Assembly (NCBI GenBank): GCA_031292565.1
Contig: JARLGW010000014.1
Coordinates: 1 to 64,000, forward strand
Direction: 5' to 3'
DNA from: Paludibacteraceae bacterium
GTDB lineage: Bacteria > Bacteroidota > Bacteroidia > Bacteroidales > Paludibacteraceae
Length of the DNA stretch: 64,000 nucleotides
The notes beneath the pieces are model-generated. The model saw only the letters and a program-made list of their open reading frames with translations. It made no database searches and had not been told where the DNA came from. The number at the start of each line of letters is the position of its first letter. Position 1 is the first letter of the stretch. The position numbers and the translations under genes were made by a program. This document shows, piece by piece, positions 36,122 through 44,650 of this stretch.

Positions 36122-37942
36122 TTATTTCTTTATCACTTTTTTCAATAGGCTACCATTGGCAGTAGTAACCTTGGCAATATATGCACCTTGAGGCAGGCTG
36201 CTTACATTTACCTGTTGGTTGGCCACGATGCTTTTTGATAGGATTAGTTTTCCATTAATATCAGTCAGGCTCAAAGTAGCCGTACCATCTATACCGCTTA
36301 CCTGTAAGTTGTCAGCTATCGGGTTAGGATAGATGCTGATTTCAGGCTTTGTGTTTAATGCTACACCAGCTACAGTGGATGCCTGTGTAATTGTAATGGT
36401 GAGGCTATCTATCAGGTTTGCACCTTTTACATTATTATTTTTAACAATGATACTTAGTATTACCGTGGCTGTACGAGTCGTGTTGGTTGTATTGGCCTCG
36501 GCGGTGAATGTAAGGCTGTCGTTGCCGGCACCTGTTGCTGCAAAGCTTAACCATGATACATCGGCATTAGCCGTCCATGCGGTATTGGATGTTATAGCTG
36601 TGCTAACTGTACTTCCTACTTTAGCTGCAATGCTTAATGTGTTTGCCAAAGGCTTAAGAATGTATTTTGTTGTAGCTGCATACATAGAAGAAGAAATTTT
36701 CCATGTTTTATTCGTACTATCCCAAGTATAGTATGTTTGAGTTATATTTCCATTGCTATTAAAAGTATATTCTCTCTTGGAAGAAGCAACCCAAGCACTA
36801 TCGGTGCTATTCCAGTTAAAAGATGTATAAGATGTTTGGTTGTTATTGCTATCATAAGTGTATTCACTCTTACCAGAACCTACCCAAGTACTGCTGGTGC
36901 TATTCCAGCTGTACGATGAGTTAGCTGTTTGGTTTCCATTGCTGTCATAAGTAGATTCATCTTTGTCAGAAGGAACCCAAGTTTTGCTGGTACTATTCCA
37001 ACTGTAAGATGTATAATTTGTTTGTTTGTTGTTGCTGTCATAAGTATATTCATTCTTGGAAGAACCTACCCAAGAGCTATCTGTGCTATTCCAACTATAG
37101 TATGAATAAGCAGTTTGGTTTCCATTGCTGTCGTAAGTAGATTCATTTTTGGACGACTTAACCCAAGAGCTATCCGTACTATTCCAGGTATAATACGTAT
37201 TAATTGCTGGATTGCTATTGCTGTCATAAGTGTATTCATTTTTGGACGACTTCGTCCACGATTTATTGGTACTATTCCAGCTGTAGGATGTATAGTTGGT
37301 TTGTTTGCCATTACTGTCGTAAGTAGATTCATTTTTGCTAGAACCAACCCAAGTGCTGTCAGTGCTATTCCAGCTATAAGAAGCATAGATTGTTTGATTT
37401 CCATTGCTGTCATAAGTAGATTCACTCTTGTCTGAATTAACCCACGAACTATCAGTAGTATTCCAGTTGTAAGATATATAAGCTGTTTGTTTGTTGTTGC
37501 TATTGTAAGTATACGTACTTTTGTAGGAGCCAATCCAAGAGCTATTTACACTATTCCAACTATAAGAGGTCTGTGCTGTTTTATTTCCATTGCTGTCATA
37601 GCTGTATTCATCCTTATTGCTTTGTGTCCATGCCTTGCTCGAGGTGTTCCAATTGTAGCTTACGTCTAGTGTTTGGTTTCCATTGCCATCATAAGTGTAT
37701 TCATCCTTGTAGCCATTGTTTATTAATCCCGTAGCTGCATCGTAACTAGTATAAGCATCTATTAGTTGGTTGCCTTTGCTGTCATACGAGTAGATGGTCT
37801 TGCTTTTGATTCGGTTTAGCGTATCTTTTTGTATAATGCTATCTATTCTACTTGTACTAGAAGAAGATATTTTAGCTGCACTTGCTTGCCAACTAAGCAC
37901 ACCTAGCAAGAGACTGATAAGAAGTAGTTTATTTGTTCTCAT
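36122..37942 (-). CDS. T9SS-exported protein with eleven 31-residue repeats and a BACON-like domain
   Basis: 606 residues. Signal peptide 1-22 (ending ASA). From about residue 79 to 419 run eleven near-identical units of about 31 residues, each of the form YDSNGNQT.Y.SYSWNSTDSSWVGSSKNE with small changes. A BACON-like domain follows (about 430-525, SNTAWTANADVSWLSF). The C-terminal ~70 residues (PEISIYPNPIADNLQVSG ... KVTTANGSLLKKVIKK) are a type-A T9SS sorting domain, so the protein should reach the cell surface. Rich in Ser, Thr, Asn, Tyr and Trp; role may be adhesion, which is inference. A relative lacking the sorting domain is at 23408-25135. Confidence 0.85.
   Translation of the reverse strand: MRTNKLLLISLLLGVLSWQASAAKISSSSTSRIDSIIQKDTLNRIKSKTIYSYDSKGNQLIDAYTSYDAATGLINNGYKDEYTYDGNGNQTLDVSYNWNTSSKAWTQSNKDEYSYDSNGNKTAQTSYSWNSVNSSWIGSYKSTYTYNSNNKQTAYISYNWNTTDSSWVNSDKSESTYDSNGNQTIYASYSWNSTDSTWVGSSKNESTYDSNGKQTNYTSYSWNSTNKSWTKSSKNEYTYDSNSNPAINTYYTWNSTDSSWVKSSKNESTYDSNGNQTAYSYYSWNSTDSSWVGSSKNEYTYDSNNKQTNYTSYSWNSTSKTWVPSDKDESTYDSNGNQTANSSYSWNSTSSTWVGSGKSEYTYDSNNNQTSYTSFNWNSTDSAWVASSKREYTFNSNGNITQTYYTWDSTNKTWKISSSMYAATTKYILKPLANTLSIAAKVGSTVSTAITSNTAWTANADVSWLSFAATGAGNDSLTFTAEANTTNTTRTATVILSIIVKNNNVKGANLIDSLTITITQASTVAGVALNTKPEISIYPNPIADNLQVSGIDGTATLSLTDINGKLILSKSIVANQQVNVSSLPQGAYIAKVTTANGSLLKKVIKK
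36686..37708 (-). repeat. Tandem 93-bp coding repeat (about eleven units)
   Basis: DNA counterpart of the 31-residue protein repeats. Blocks such as 'tgctgtcataagtagattca' recur every ~93 bases at high but not perfect identity. This should allow unit gain or loss by recombination. Confidence 0.85.
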
Positions 37943-38423
37943 GTTCGTTGGAAATTATTTTAGTATTAATGTTTTTTTTAAATTTAAAAAATCAGATATT
38001 TGTTGCAAAAAAAATACTTTTGATTGGTTTTAGAATCATTTTCTGTGAATTTTATTAACAAAAGTATTCTTGAATTAGCTTTTGGCTTTCGTTGTGCAAT
38101 GTTTCATGTATGCAATTTATGCCCTTTTGGCGGTATCTTCCTATAATTAACGCACCCTTGTTTTTCTATGATTAATTATTGAGCTTTTTTTTACCGACGA
38201 AATACTTCTTCTTAAAACGTAAACGTAGATTGCTTTGTTCATGTTAACAGTAAAGCTCTTTTTGTAGAGAGGTTGTTGAAGATAATTGGAAATCATGTAT
38301 CTTTTCAGAAACCAAAATATACCGTTCGTCGGGAATAATTGCTTTTTTACCGAAAAATACTCCTGTTAAAGCATAAACTTAGTTTACTTTGCATCCGTTC
38401 TATAAATAAATCGAAGATTCTTT
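37943..38423. promoter_or_regulatory. Gene-free 481-base region with a duplicated element
   Basis: Two related segments of about 57 bases (38183-38240 and 38341-38397) share gcttttttTACCGA.GAAATACT.CT...TTAAA.C.TAAAC.TAG.TT.CTTTG. The second ends 27 bases before the ABC exporter start, so these may be duplicated promoters or operators for that operon. No open frame of note. Confidence 0.45.
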
Positions 38424-40169
38424 ATGCCTAAAGATAAAAAACCATACAGCGCACGCAAACCGAAAGCAAACGTATTTGAACTCATTGCACCTTACCGATG
38501 GATTACCTTGTCGCTCACCCTTTTTGCCTTGTTGAGCAACGGTATAAATCTGGTTATACCCAAACTCATTTCTCACGGCATCGATAGCTTTGATGCCGGG
38601 CGGTTCGATTACAAACCCCTCGTAGTTCAGTTCGTGGTAGCCTCCGTGCTCATCTTTATTTTTGCCTATTTGCAAGGAATAGTACAAGCCTACGTGTCAG
38701 AGAAAGTAGCCCGGGATATGCGCGAAAAGCTCTCCGATAAAATTTCCCGTCAGAGCTATGCCTATATTCAGCAAAGCAATCCGTCCAAGCTATTGTCTAT
38801 CCTCACGTCGGACATCGACTCCATCAAGTTCTTTGTTTCGCAAGCCATTGTTTCCATAGCCTCGTCTGTGTTTATCCTTATCGGCGCGGCAGTGCTGTTA
38901 ATTACTATCAATTGGAAATTAGGTTTGTGCGTGTTAGCCATAATACCCATTATCGCGTTCGTATTTTTCTTCATTTTCTCAAAGGTAAAAGCACTGTTTA
39001 AGCAAACGCGGGAGGTGGTGGACTGGCTCAACAAGGTGATAAACGAAAGCGTGATGGGAGCCGCCATTATCCGGGTGCTCAATTCGCAAGCCGTTGAATA
39101 CCAAAAGTTCATGGAAGTCAGCACGAAAGGTAAAAACCTGGGGCTATCCATCCTCAACCTCTTTGCCACGCTAATGCCCATTATCTTTTTTGTGATGAAC
39201 CTTGCCACGTTGCTCATTTTAGCATTAGGTGGTCATTTTGTGGTGACTGACAGTATGAGCCTCGGCGATTTTGCGGCATTCAATCAGTACCTTATACTGC
39301 TTATTTTCCCCATCATGATGATTGGGTTTATGAGCAATATGATAGCGCAAGCCGGGGCTTCTTATACCCGCATAAAAGAAGTGTTGGAATCCGTAGAAAA
39401 GGACGAAGCCGGAAAGCTCAAGCAAGAGATACAAGGCAATCTCGATTTTCAGTCGGCTGGCATGACTTACGATAAAACTCCTGTGCTGAAAAATGTATCC
39501 TTTTCCGTGAAAGCGGGAACCAAAACAGCCATCATCGGCCCCACGGCAGCCGGTAAAAGCCAGTTGCTTTATCTGCTCACGGGCTTGATAAAACCCACGC
39601 AGGGAACCATTTTGTTTGACGGGCTAGATGCCGAAACGTACGATAAGGAAAGCCTGTATAGGCAAATTGGCTTTGTTTTTCAAGACAGCATCCTGTTTAA
39701 TTTAAGCTTGCGCGAAAACATTGCCTTTAGCGATTCTGTTGAAGACGAGTCGTTGACTAAAGCCATTCAAACAGCCGAATTGCACGATTTCATTCACACC
39801 CTTCCCGAAGGGCTCAACACAATCGTGTCCGAGCGGGGCAATAGCCTTTCGGGCGGGCAAAAGCAGCGCATTATGCTCGCCCGGGCGTTGGCGGTGAACC
39901 CTAAAATATTACTGCTCGACGATTTTACCGCACGGGTGGATGCTAAAACGGAAAAGAAGATTTTGCACAACGTGCAGGAAAATTATCCCGGACTTACACT
40001 CATCTTGGTAACGCAAAAAATAGCCTCGGTGAAGCATTTTGAACAAATTATTCTGCTCATGGATGGTGATTTGGTGGCTAGTGGAACGCACGAAGAGCTG
40101 ATGCATAATTGCCCTGAATACGTGCAGATATACAACTCACAGCGCAGCACCAGCTACTACGAAAAATAG
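38424..40169 (+). CDS. ABC exporter half-transporter with degenerate catalytic site
   Basis: 581 residues. Six-helix membrane domain (about 25-310) followed by an ATPase domain. Walker A is IIGPTAAGKSQLLYLL, the signature is the canonical NSLSGGQKQRIMLARAL, and Walker B reads ILLLDDFTARVD: the catalytic Glu is replaced by Asp. The same combination occurs in the non-catalytic half of heterodimeric exporters such as TM287 of Thermotoga. The partner half follows 51 bases later, and together they should make one multidrug or lipid exporter with a single fully active site. Confidence 0.9.
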   Translation: MPKDKKPYSARKPKANVFELIAPYRWITLSLTLFALLSNGINLVIPKLISHGIDSFDAGRFDYKPLVVQFVVASVLIFIFAYLQGIVQAYVSEKVARDMREKLSDKISRQSYAYIQQSNPSKLLSILTSDIDSIKFFVSQAIVSIASSVFILIGAAVLLITINWKLGLCVLAIIPIIAFVFFFIFSKVKALFKQTREVVDWLNKVINESVMGAAIIRVLNSQAVEYQKFMEVSTKGKNLGLSILNLFATLMPIIFFVMNLATLLILALGGHFVVTDSMSLGDFAAFNQYLILLIFPIMMIGFMSNMIAQAGASYTRIKEVLESVEKDEAGKLKQEIQGNLDFQSAGMTYDKTPVLKNVSFSVKAGTKTAIIGPTAAGKSQLLYLLTGLIKPTQGTILFDGLDAETYDKESLYRQIGFVFQDSILFNLSLRENIAFSDSVEDESLTKAIQTAELHDFIHTLPEGLNTIVSERGNSLSGGQKQRIMLARALAVNPKILLLDDFTARVDAKTEKKILHNVQENYPGLTLILVTQKIASVKHFEQIILLMDGDLVASGTHEELMHNCPEYVQIYNSQRSTSYYEK

Positions 40170-40220
40170 GAGAGTAGCAACAAATAAATACACAGTACCT
40201 ATAATTGAATTTAGAAAAAG

Positions 40221-41975
40221 ATGAACCCCTATAATTTATCCGAACAAAAAATTGCACCCGCTAAAAATTCAGGTTTAAGCATCCTGAAAAAAATAATGAA
40301 CATGATGGGTGAGGAGAAGCGCAACTTGCTTATCGCGCTGTTTGCGATACTCATAAATGCCGCGCTCAGCATGTTAGCGCCCATGCTTATCGGTTACACC
40401 ATCGATAATTATATCCGAGCAAAGCAATTCCACGGGGTGCTCGTTTTTTCAGGCATCCTGCTGGGCATCTACCTGGTTATTTTGCTCACCGGCTACATAC
40501 AAACAAAGCTGATGGGTGGGGTAGGGCAGCGTATGCTTTTTAACCTTCGCAACAAATTGTTTTTCAAAATACAGGAATTGCCCGTCGATTTCTTCTATCA
40601 AAACAAGGCAGGCGATTTAATCTCCCGCATCAACAACGATACCGATAAGCTCAACCAGTTTTTTTCGCAATACCTCATGCAGTTTATCAACAGCATTTTT
40701 TCCATGATCGGGGCTGGCATATTCCTGCTCTCCATCAACCTGCCGTTGGGTGCCGCCGCCCTGTTTCCCGCCCTGCTGGTATTTATTTTCACCCGTTTTG
40801 TATCCCCTTGGGTTAAAACCCGGAATGCCGCCAGCATGAAAAGCTTGGGCAACATGAGTGCCGAAATACAGGAAAGCCTGAATAACTTCAAACTTATAGT
40901 AGTGTTCAATCGTCGCGACTATTTCCGCAAGCGTTTCGATGAAGTGAATCAGGATAATTACAATACCTCATTGAAAGCCGGGTTGGCAAGCAGCATCTTT
41001 ATGCCATCCTATGGCTTGGCTGCCAACGTAGGTCAGCTCATTGTACTCACGTTTGGCATCTATCTTATCATGCAGCACATGTTCACCATCGGGCTGTTGG
41101 TTAGCTTCTTTGCCTATATCAACAACTTTTACAACCCCCTTCGCCAGATAGCCACCCTGTGGGCTAACTTCCAAATAGCATTGGCCGGGTGGGACAGAAT
41201 AGCCCAAATACTGGATATGGAAAGCAACTTGTTGGTAACAGAAAATGGGGCGGAAGTAAAGGATCAAGAAGCCATCCTCTCGTTTAAAAACGTATCCTTT
41301 TGCTATACCGCCGATGCCGAAGTGCTACACCATGTTAACTTGGATTTGCAACAGGGCAAAACCTATGCCTTTGTAGGCCCCACGGGCGAAGGCAAAACCA
41401 CCACCGCCTATTTGATGGCGCGGATGTATGACCCCACCCATGGAAGCGTTATTTTCCGAGGAAAAGACATCCGCTGTATGCCACACGAAGAACGTACCCG
41501 CCGTATCGGGTTCATTTTGCAGGAACCATTCCTGTTTACAGGCACCGTGCGAGATAATATTATGTATGGCAACCCCGAAATGCAGCATTACACCAACGAG
41601 CAATTGATGAACGCACTCACTGATAGTGGGTTGGATGGATTGTTGCAAGTTTTTGACAAAAAGCTCGATACTCCCGTGGAAAGCAGTAATGAAAGCATCA
41701 GCTTAGGGCAGAAACAGCTCATAGCCTTTATGAGAGCCGTGTTGCGCAAACCCGATTTGCTCATACTGGATGAGGCTACCGCCAATATCGACACCGTGAC
41801 GGAACAAATGCTGGATGAAATATTACAGAAACTACCGGCCTCAACCACCCGTGTAATTATAGCCCACCGCCTCAATACCATTGAAAACGCCGATGAAATC
41901 TATTTCGTAAATTCCGGTACCGTACAGAAAGCCGGCTCGCTGGATGAAGCCATTAGCCTGCTTATGAACAGGTGA
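40221..41975 (+). CDS. ABC exporter half-transporter, catalytic partner
   Basis: 584 residues. Six-helix membrane domain (about 30-320) and ATPase domain with Walker A VGPTGEGKTTTAYLMARM, Walker B LLILDEATANID (catalytic Glu intact) and a changed signature ISLGQKQLIAFMRAV in place of LSGGQ. This is the complement of the preceding protein: canonical signature in one, canonical Walker B in the other, so only one of the two composite sites has both. Substrate unknown. Last host-like gene before the phage-like element. Confidence 0.92.
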   Translation: MNPYNLSEQKIAPAKNSGLSILKKIMNMMGEEKRNLLIALFAILINAALSMLAPMLIGYTIDNYIRAKQFHGVLVFSGILLGIYLVILLTGYIQTKLMGGVGQRMLFNLRNKLFFKIQELPVDFFYQNKAGDLISRINNDTDKLNQFFSQYLMQFINSIFSMIGAGIFLLSINLPLGAAALFPALLVFIFTRFVSPWVKTRNAASMKSLGNMSAEIQESLNNFKLIVVFNRRDYFRKRFDEVNQDNYNTSLKAGLASSIFMPSYGLAANVGQLIVLTFGIYLIMQHMFTIGLLVSFFAYINNFYNPLRQIATLWANFQIALAGWDRIAQILDMESNLLVTENGAEVKDQEAILSFKNVSFCYTADAEVLHHVNLDLQQGKTYAFVGPTGEGKTTTAYLMARMYDPTHGSVIFRGKDIRCMPHEERTRRIGFILQEPFLFTGTVRDNIMYGNPEMQHYTNEQLMNALTDSGLDGLLQVFDKKLDTPVESSNESISLGQKQLIAFMRAVLRKPDLLILDEATANIDTVTEQMLDEILQKLPASTTRVIIAHRLNTIENADEIYFVNSGTVQKAGSLDEAISLLMNR

Positions 41976-42330
41976 TAGAAGTGTAAATTAGTCTTGAAGA
42001 ATTGGTTAGCAGTAAGCCTTCAATTAATCCTTTAATTATGAATTAATTGAATGGCAGGATGGGAGATGTAAGTTAACTTAGCTTTAGGTTCTAACCCAGC
42101 TGGGGCTTGATAAAAATAATATAACATATTATGTTTCAAATAATTAAAATACATATATTTAATATGGTAGAAAATAGGTAGAAAAACAGCCCCTTACCCA
42201 CCGTCACCAAAGCAAAGCCCAAAGATAACAACAACACTTTAAGCATGTTTGTCGGAAAAACAACTATTATCGTAGTTCCATTCATTCCAATCTTAATATG
42301 TTGTTGCAAGGTAACGAATCAATCACATCT
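41976..42330. other. Gene-free gap at the left edge of the phage-like element
   Basis: 355 bases of AT-rich sequence. It holds an 'aattaatcctttaattatgaattaattg' block (about 42022-42049) and no gene. The left end of the element should lie here or just beyond, but I found no matching direct repeat that would define an attachment site. Confidence 0.4.
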
Positions 42331-43017
42331 TTAAATCCGCGCGTTCCTGTCCACGATCTTGATGATGTTATACAACTCGTACACATCATTCAAGTGAATA
42401 TCGAAATCCTCGTAAATAGGGTTCAGCGAGTGGCAAGTCACGATGCATCGCTCCACGTCGTGCGCCACAATCCGTTTCGCCAGGATACCCTCCTTGGTCA
42501 CAAGGATAAAGTTCCAATCGTTAATATGCAGTTTGTTGCGCCAAAGGTCACGTTTCACGTCGCGACACAGCACAATATCCTTGTCGCAAATAGAATTCCG
42601 CGAGCTATCATCCATGCTATCCCCGTCAATCTCAAAGCAGCGGTATTTTCCCCGGTAATTCCTGTCCACTATCACCGGTACCGTGGGCAACGTCTCAATA
42701 TACTCCATGTCGCCATACCCACTCTTGTAGCCCGCGTGCGCGTGTACCGGTATCAGTGGGATATTTTGAAACAAATCCACCTCCCTGAGCGACGCGTTCT
42801 GCTCGTCGCCATTCAGCATCGAACCCACACCCGTGAGTAACCAAATCGTGTTCAGTTCAGGAAACCGATCCCTGATTTTCTGCAAATTATCCGTGCGGAT
42901 ACTATCACCCACGTTATTTACATAACCTCTGGATAAACCTGTAATCTCGGCAAATTTAGCCTGTCCGATTCCTAAATGCTTTAAAAACAGGGATAATCGA
43001 TATTTTACCGTTTCCAT
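42331..43017 (-). CDS. Self-cleaving phage repressor (HTH + S24/LexA peptidase)
   Basis: 228 residues. The N-terminal helix-turn-helix is IGQAKFAEITGLSRGYVNNVG (about 17-37). The C-terminal S24 domain has Ser134 in IDGDSMDDSS and Lys181 in ILAKRIVAHD, the Ser-Lys pair of LexA-type autopeptidases, and a likely cleavage bond Ala95-Gly96 in HAHAGYKSG. The parts needed for RecA-triggered release are therefore present. It is transcribed away from the early genes of the element. Three inverted repeats upstream are candidate operators. Confidence 0.88.
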   Translation of the reverse strand: METVKYRLSLFLKHLGIGQAKFAEITGLSRGYVNNVGDSIRTDNLQKIRDRFPELNTIWLLTGVGSMLNGDEQNASLREVDLFQNIPLIPVHAHAGYKSGYGDMEYIETLPTVPVIVDRNYRGKYRCFEIDGDSMDDSSRNSICDKDIVLCRDVKRDLWRNKLHINDWNFILVTKEGILAKRIVAHDVERCIVTCHSLNPIYEDFDIHLNDVYELYNIIKIVDRNARI

Positions 43018-43067
43018 TATTTTACCTTTCTAATTATTTTTTAAAAAAATCTACAAAAACTATGCGT

Positions 43068-43091
43068 ACATAAAATAATTATGTATATTTG
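43068..43091. promoter_or_regulatory. Repressor operator O1 plus rightward -7 box
   Basis: ACATA-N7-TATGT (43068-43084) with TATATTTG at 43084-43091 directly after it, sharing one base. A repressor bound here would block the rightward promoter. Confidence 0.65.
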
Positions 43092-43123
43092 CATCAGGTA
43101 AGAACGAAGTTGAAATATACTAT

Positions 43124-43210
43124 ATGCCAGTACACCCTGACATACCAAAGCTGGACGCGAAACTTACCCTTCGCGTTCGGCTTTTTACAAAACCGAAAAA
43201 ATATATCTAA
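43124..43210 (+). CDS. Candidate 28-residue small protein (or small RNA)
   Basis: ATG at 43124, TAA at 43208-43210. The peptide begins MPVHPDIPKLDAKLTLRV and ends basic (TKPKKYI). It starts about 33 bases after an exact -7 box under likely repressor control. An ACGCGAA/TTCGCGT hairpin (43155-43161 with 43170-43176) followed by ggcttttt falls inside the frame, so the transcript may instead be a small RNA of about 90 bases. Coding status is not established. Confidence 0.35.
   Translation: MPVHPDIPKLDAKLTLRVRLFTKPKKYI
43155..43186 (+). terminator. Possible intrinsic terminator within the small transcript
   Basis: Seven-base perfect arms ACGCGAA and TTCGCGT, eight-base loop, and a T5 run nine bases on. 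The loop text cttacc is complementary to ggtaag at 43097-43102 near the predicted 5' end. Confidence 0.45.
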
Positions 43211-43797
43211 TAAACCGAAAAACAACATAAAAACAACATAAAAGCAATACAAAAAGCAAACCGAAAAAGAAACTTTTGAAAATAAAACTAACGATATCTA
43301 CCCCCGTACGCATGTTGCATTGAGAATTATGCAAACGCGATACCCCCAGAGTAGCATCACAGTGAAAAAAAGCCTGAGGTAAATCATTTTTACATGACTA
43401 CAATCAAGGTCTATCCTTAATCTTGTAATATGTAAATTGCTTTTATACAGTATATCTATAAATAAATTCAACAACAAAAAGAAAAGCAACAAATACGGCG
43501 TTTTGCATGGATCCCAATTTCTACACTTTTAATTCGTGAAACAAAGATCCCACCCACGAGCACATAAGTAAATATAAAAAGCAAACACTCTCACCTAAAA
43601 ATCTATGCAAAGCCCGTTGCCGTTGCCCATCTCCATTTCTTCCATCCTCACGTCCTTCCAAAGTAAATTTCCCTCATCCTTTCACGAAGCCGTTCAATGT
43701 GTTTATATCGTTGAATGTCAATTATAAACGAACATTTTCGTTTCCTCTTTTATCACATCCTACCACGCCAAATCCATTAACATAAATTAACTAAAAT
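43211..43797. other. Gene-poor control region of the phage-like element
   Basis: About 590 AT-rich bases between the small transcript and the early operon. A 64-codon leftward frame exists (43298-43492) but shows no features of a protein. I see no repeat modules of the kind found further right. Confidence 0.4.
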
Positions 43798-43851
43798 ACA
43801 TAAATAAAATATGTAATTATTGCAGTTGCATAAAATAACTATGTATATTTG
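43798..43851 (+). promoter_or_regulatory. Early promoter with repressor operators O2 and O3
   Basis: O2 is ACATA-N7-TATGT at 43798-43814. O3 is GCATA-N7-TATGT at 43828-43844, 30 bases from O2. O3 overlaps by one base the -7 box TATATTTG at 43844-43851. A TTG 21 bases upstream of the box (43820-43822) can serve as the -33 element. The early genes begin 62 bases later. Confidence 0.7.
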
Positions 43852-43913
43852 CACTGTGTAATTACAATTGCACATACAAATAAAAGAAAAAGAATCTAAA
43901 AAACGACAATAAT

Positions 43914-44117
43914 ATGGCAGAAATTAAACTAGAAAAAAAAATTGATTGGCCTCGAACCATGAAAAGCATGAAAACAGGCGAGTACATAAGGTATGAAATG
44001 ACCGAATATTTCAGAGCCACACGTACTGCCAACAACCTCAAAACAAATGGAGCCGGAATTTGGAGTATCTCCAAAAACCTAAAAGAAAACATTTTTACCA
44101 TCAAAAGAATAGCCTGA
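43914..44117 (+). CDS. Small basic early protein, unknown function
   Basis: 67 residues, basic and soluble: MAEIKLEKKIDWPRTMKSM, then GEYIRYEMTEYFRATRTANNL. The 'WP.TM..M..GE.I......Y...R..AN.L' text suggests a small DNA-binding fold, but I recognise no family. It is the first gene of the rightward early operon. Confidence 0.65.
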   Translation: MAEIKLEKKIDWPRTMKSMKTGEYIRYEMTEYFRATRTANNLKTNGAGIWSISKNLKENIFTIKRIA

Positions 44118-44119
44118 TT

Positions 44120-44341
44120 ATGACTGCATCCGAACGAAAACTACTGGCCATCGAAGTTGCCAAAGAACTTTCACGGCAAACCGACGACATTCTCAACATG
44201 AAGGACATCAAGCAAATGTTCGGCGTGAAAACCAACGAAGCCATCTATGCAAAAATAGAGGCAGGACTGCCCGCCAGACGAAAACCCGGCATCGGGTACT
44301 ATTTCCTCAAATCAGAAGTAATAACCTATCTAAAAACCTAA
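44120..44341 (+). CDS. Small helix-turn-helix protein (AlpA/excisionase-like)
   Basis: 73 residues starting at MTASERKLLAIEVAKELS. The middle NMKDIKQMFGVKTNEAIYAKI looks like a winged-helix DNA-binding helix pair, and the end, LPARRKPGIGYYFLKSEVITYLKT, follows the pattern of AlpA/MerR-like excisionase proteins. It starts two bases after the previous stop. In phages such proteins control excision or early transcription; which applies here is unknown. Confidence 0.65.
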   Translation: MTASERKLLAIEVAKELSRQTDDILNMKDIKQMFGVKTNEAIYAKIEAGLPARRKPGIGYYFLKSEVITYLKT

Positions 44342-44345
44342 GCCT

Positions 44346-44543
44346 ATGGATTATACCACCACGCACGACCCGGTGGCTCAAACCATGACCCACCATTTCC
44401 AGAACGGATACACCATCACCGTGCACTGGAAACTCAAAAAAGCAATCAAATGCTTCGATGACAAAATTGACACCGTTTCCATCGAAGGCCTCAGCATACA
44501 AGATTACCACAACATGTTACTCAAAATAAGCAAAGAAAAATGA
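44346..44543 (+). CDS. Small early protein, unknown function
   Basis: 65 residues (MDYTTTHDPVAQTMTHHFQN ... IQDYHNMLLKISKEK). Soluble, mixed strand and helix. No family recognised. It lies four bases after the preceding gene, and its stop overlaps the start of the next by ATGA. Confidence 0.6.
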   Translation: MDYTTTHDPVAQTMTHHFQNGYTITVHWKLKKAIKCFDDKIDTVSIEGLSIQDYHNMLLKISKEK

Positions 44544-44650
44544 ACGAATACCTCGCATACATCCTAAAGGGTGCTGGTGAACTATTCATCGTGGCCCTCA
44601 TCATATACATCATATTTTTTACTAACGACGATAAAAATTTAGACCTATGA
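44540..44650 (+). CDS. 36-residue single-span membrane protein
   Basis: Starts at the ATGA overlap with the preceding gene and ends at an ATGA overlap with the next. The peptide has one hydrophobic segment (ELFIVALIIYIIFFT, about residues 14-28) flanked by MNEYLAYILKGAG and an acidic tail (NDDKNLDL). Coupled overlaps on both sides are the main evidence that it is real. Its small size and one span would suit a membrane-acting phage peptide, but no function is assigned. Confidence 0.6.
   Translation: MNEYLAYILKGAGELFIVALIIYIIFFTNDDKNLDL

Noticed and set aside
36686-37708. Regular 93-bp spacing, considered as CRISPR or satellite DNA
   Set aside because: The units stay in frame and encode a continuous 31-residue protein repeat; there are no unique spacers or cas genes.
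41976-42330. Attachment site at the left edge of the element
   Set aside because: No direct repeat matching the sequence after 59362 was found, and no tRNA gene borders the element.
43298-43492. 64-codon leftward frame in the control region
   Set aside because: Hydrophobic, AT-rich and without promoter or neighbour support.
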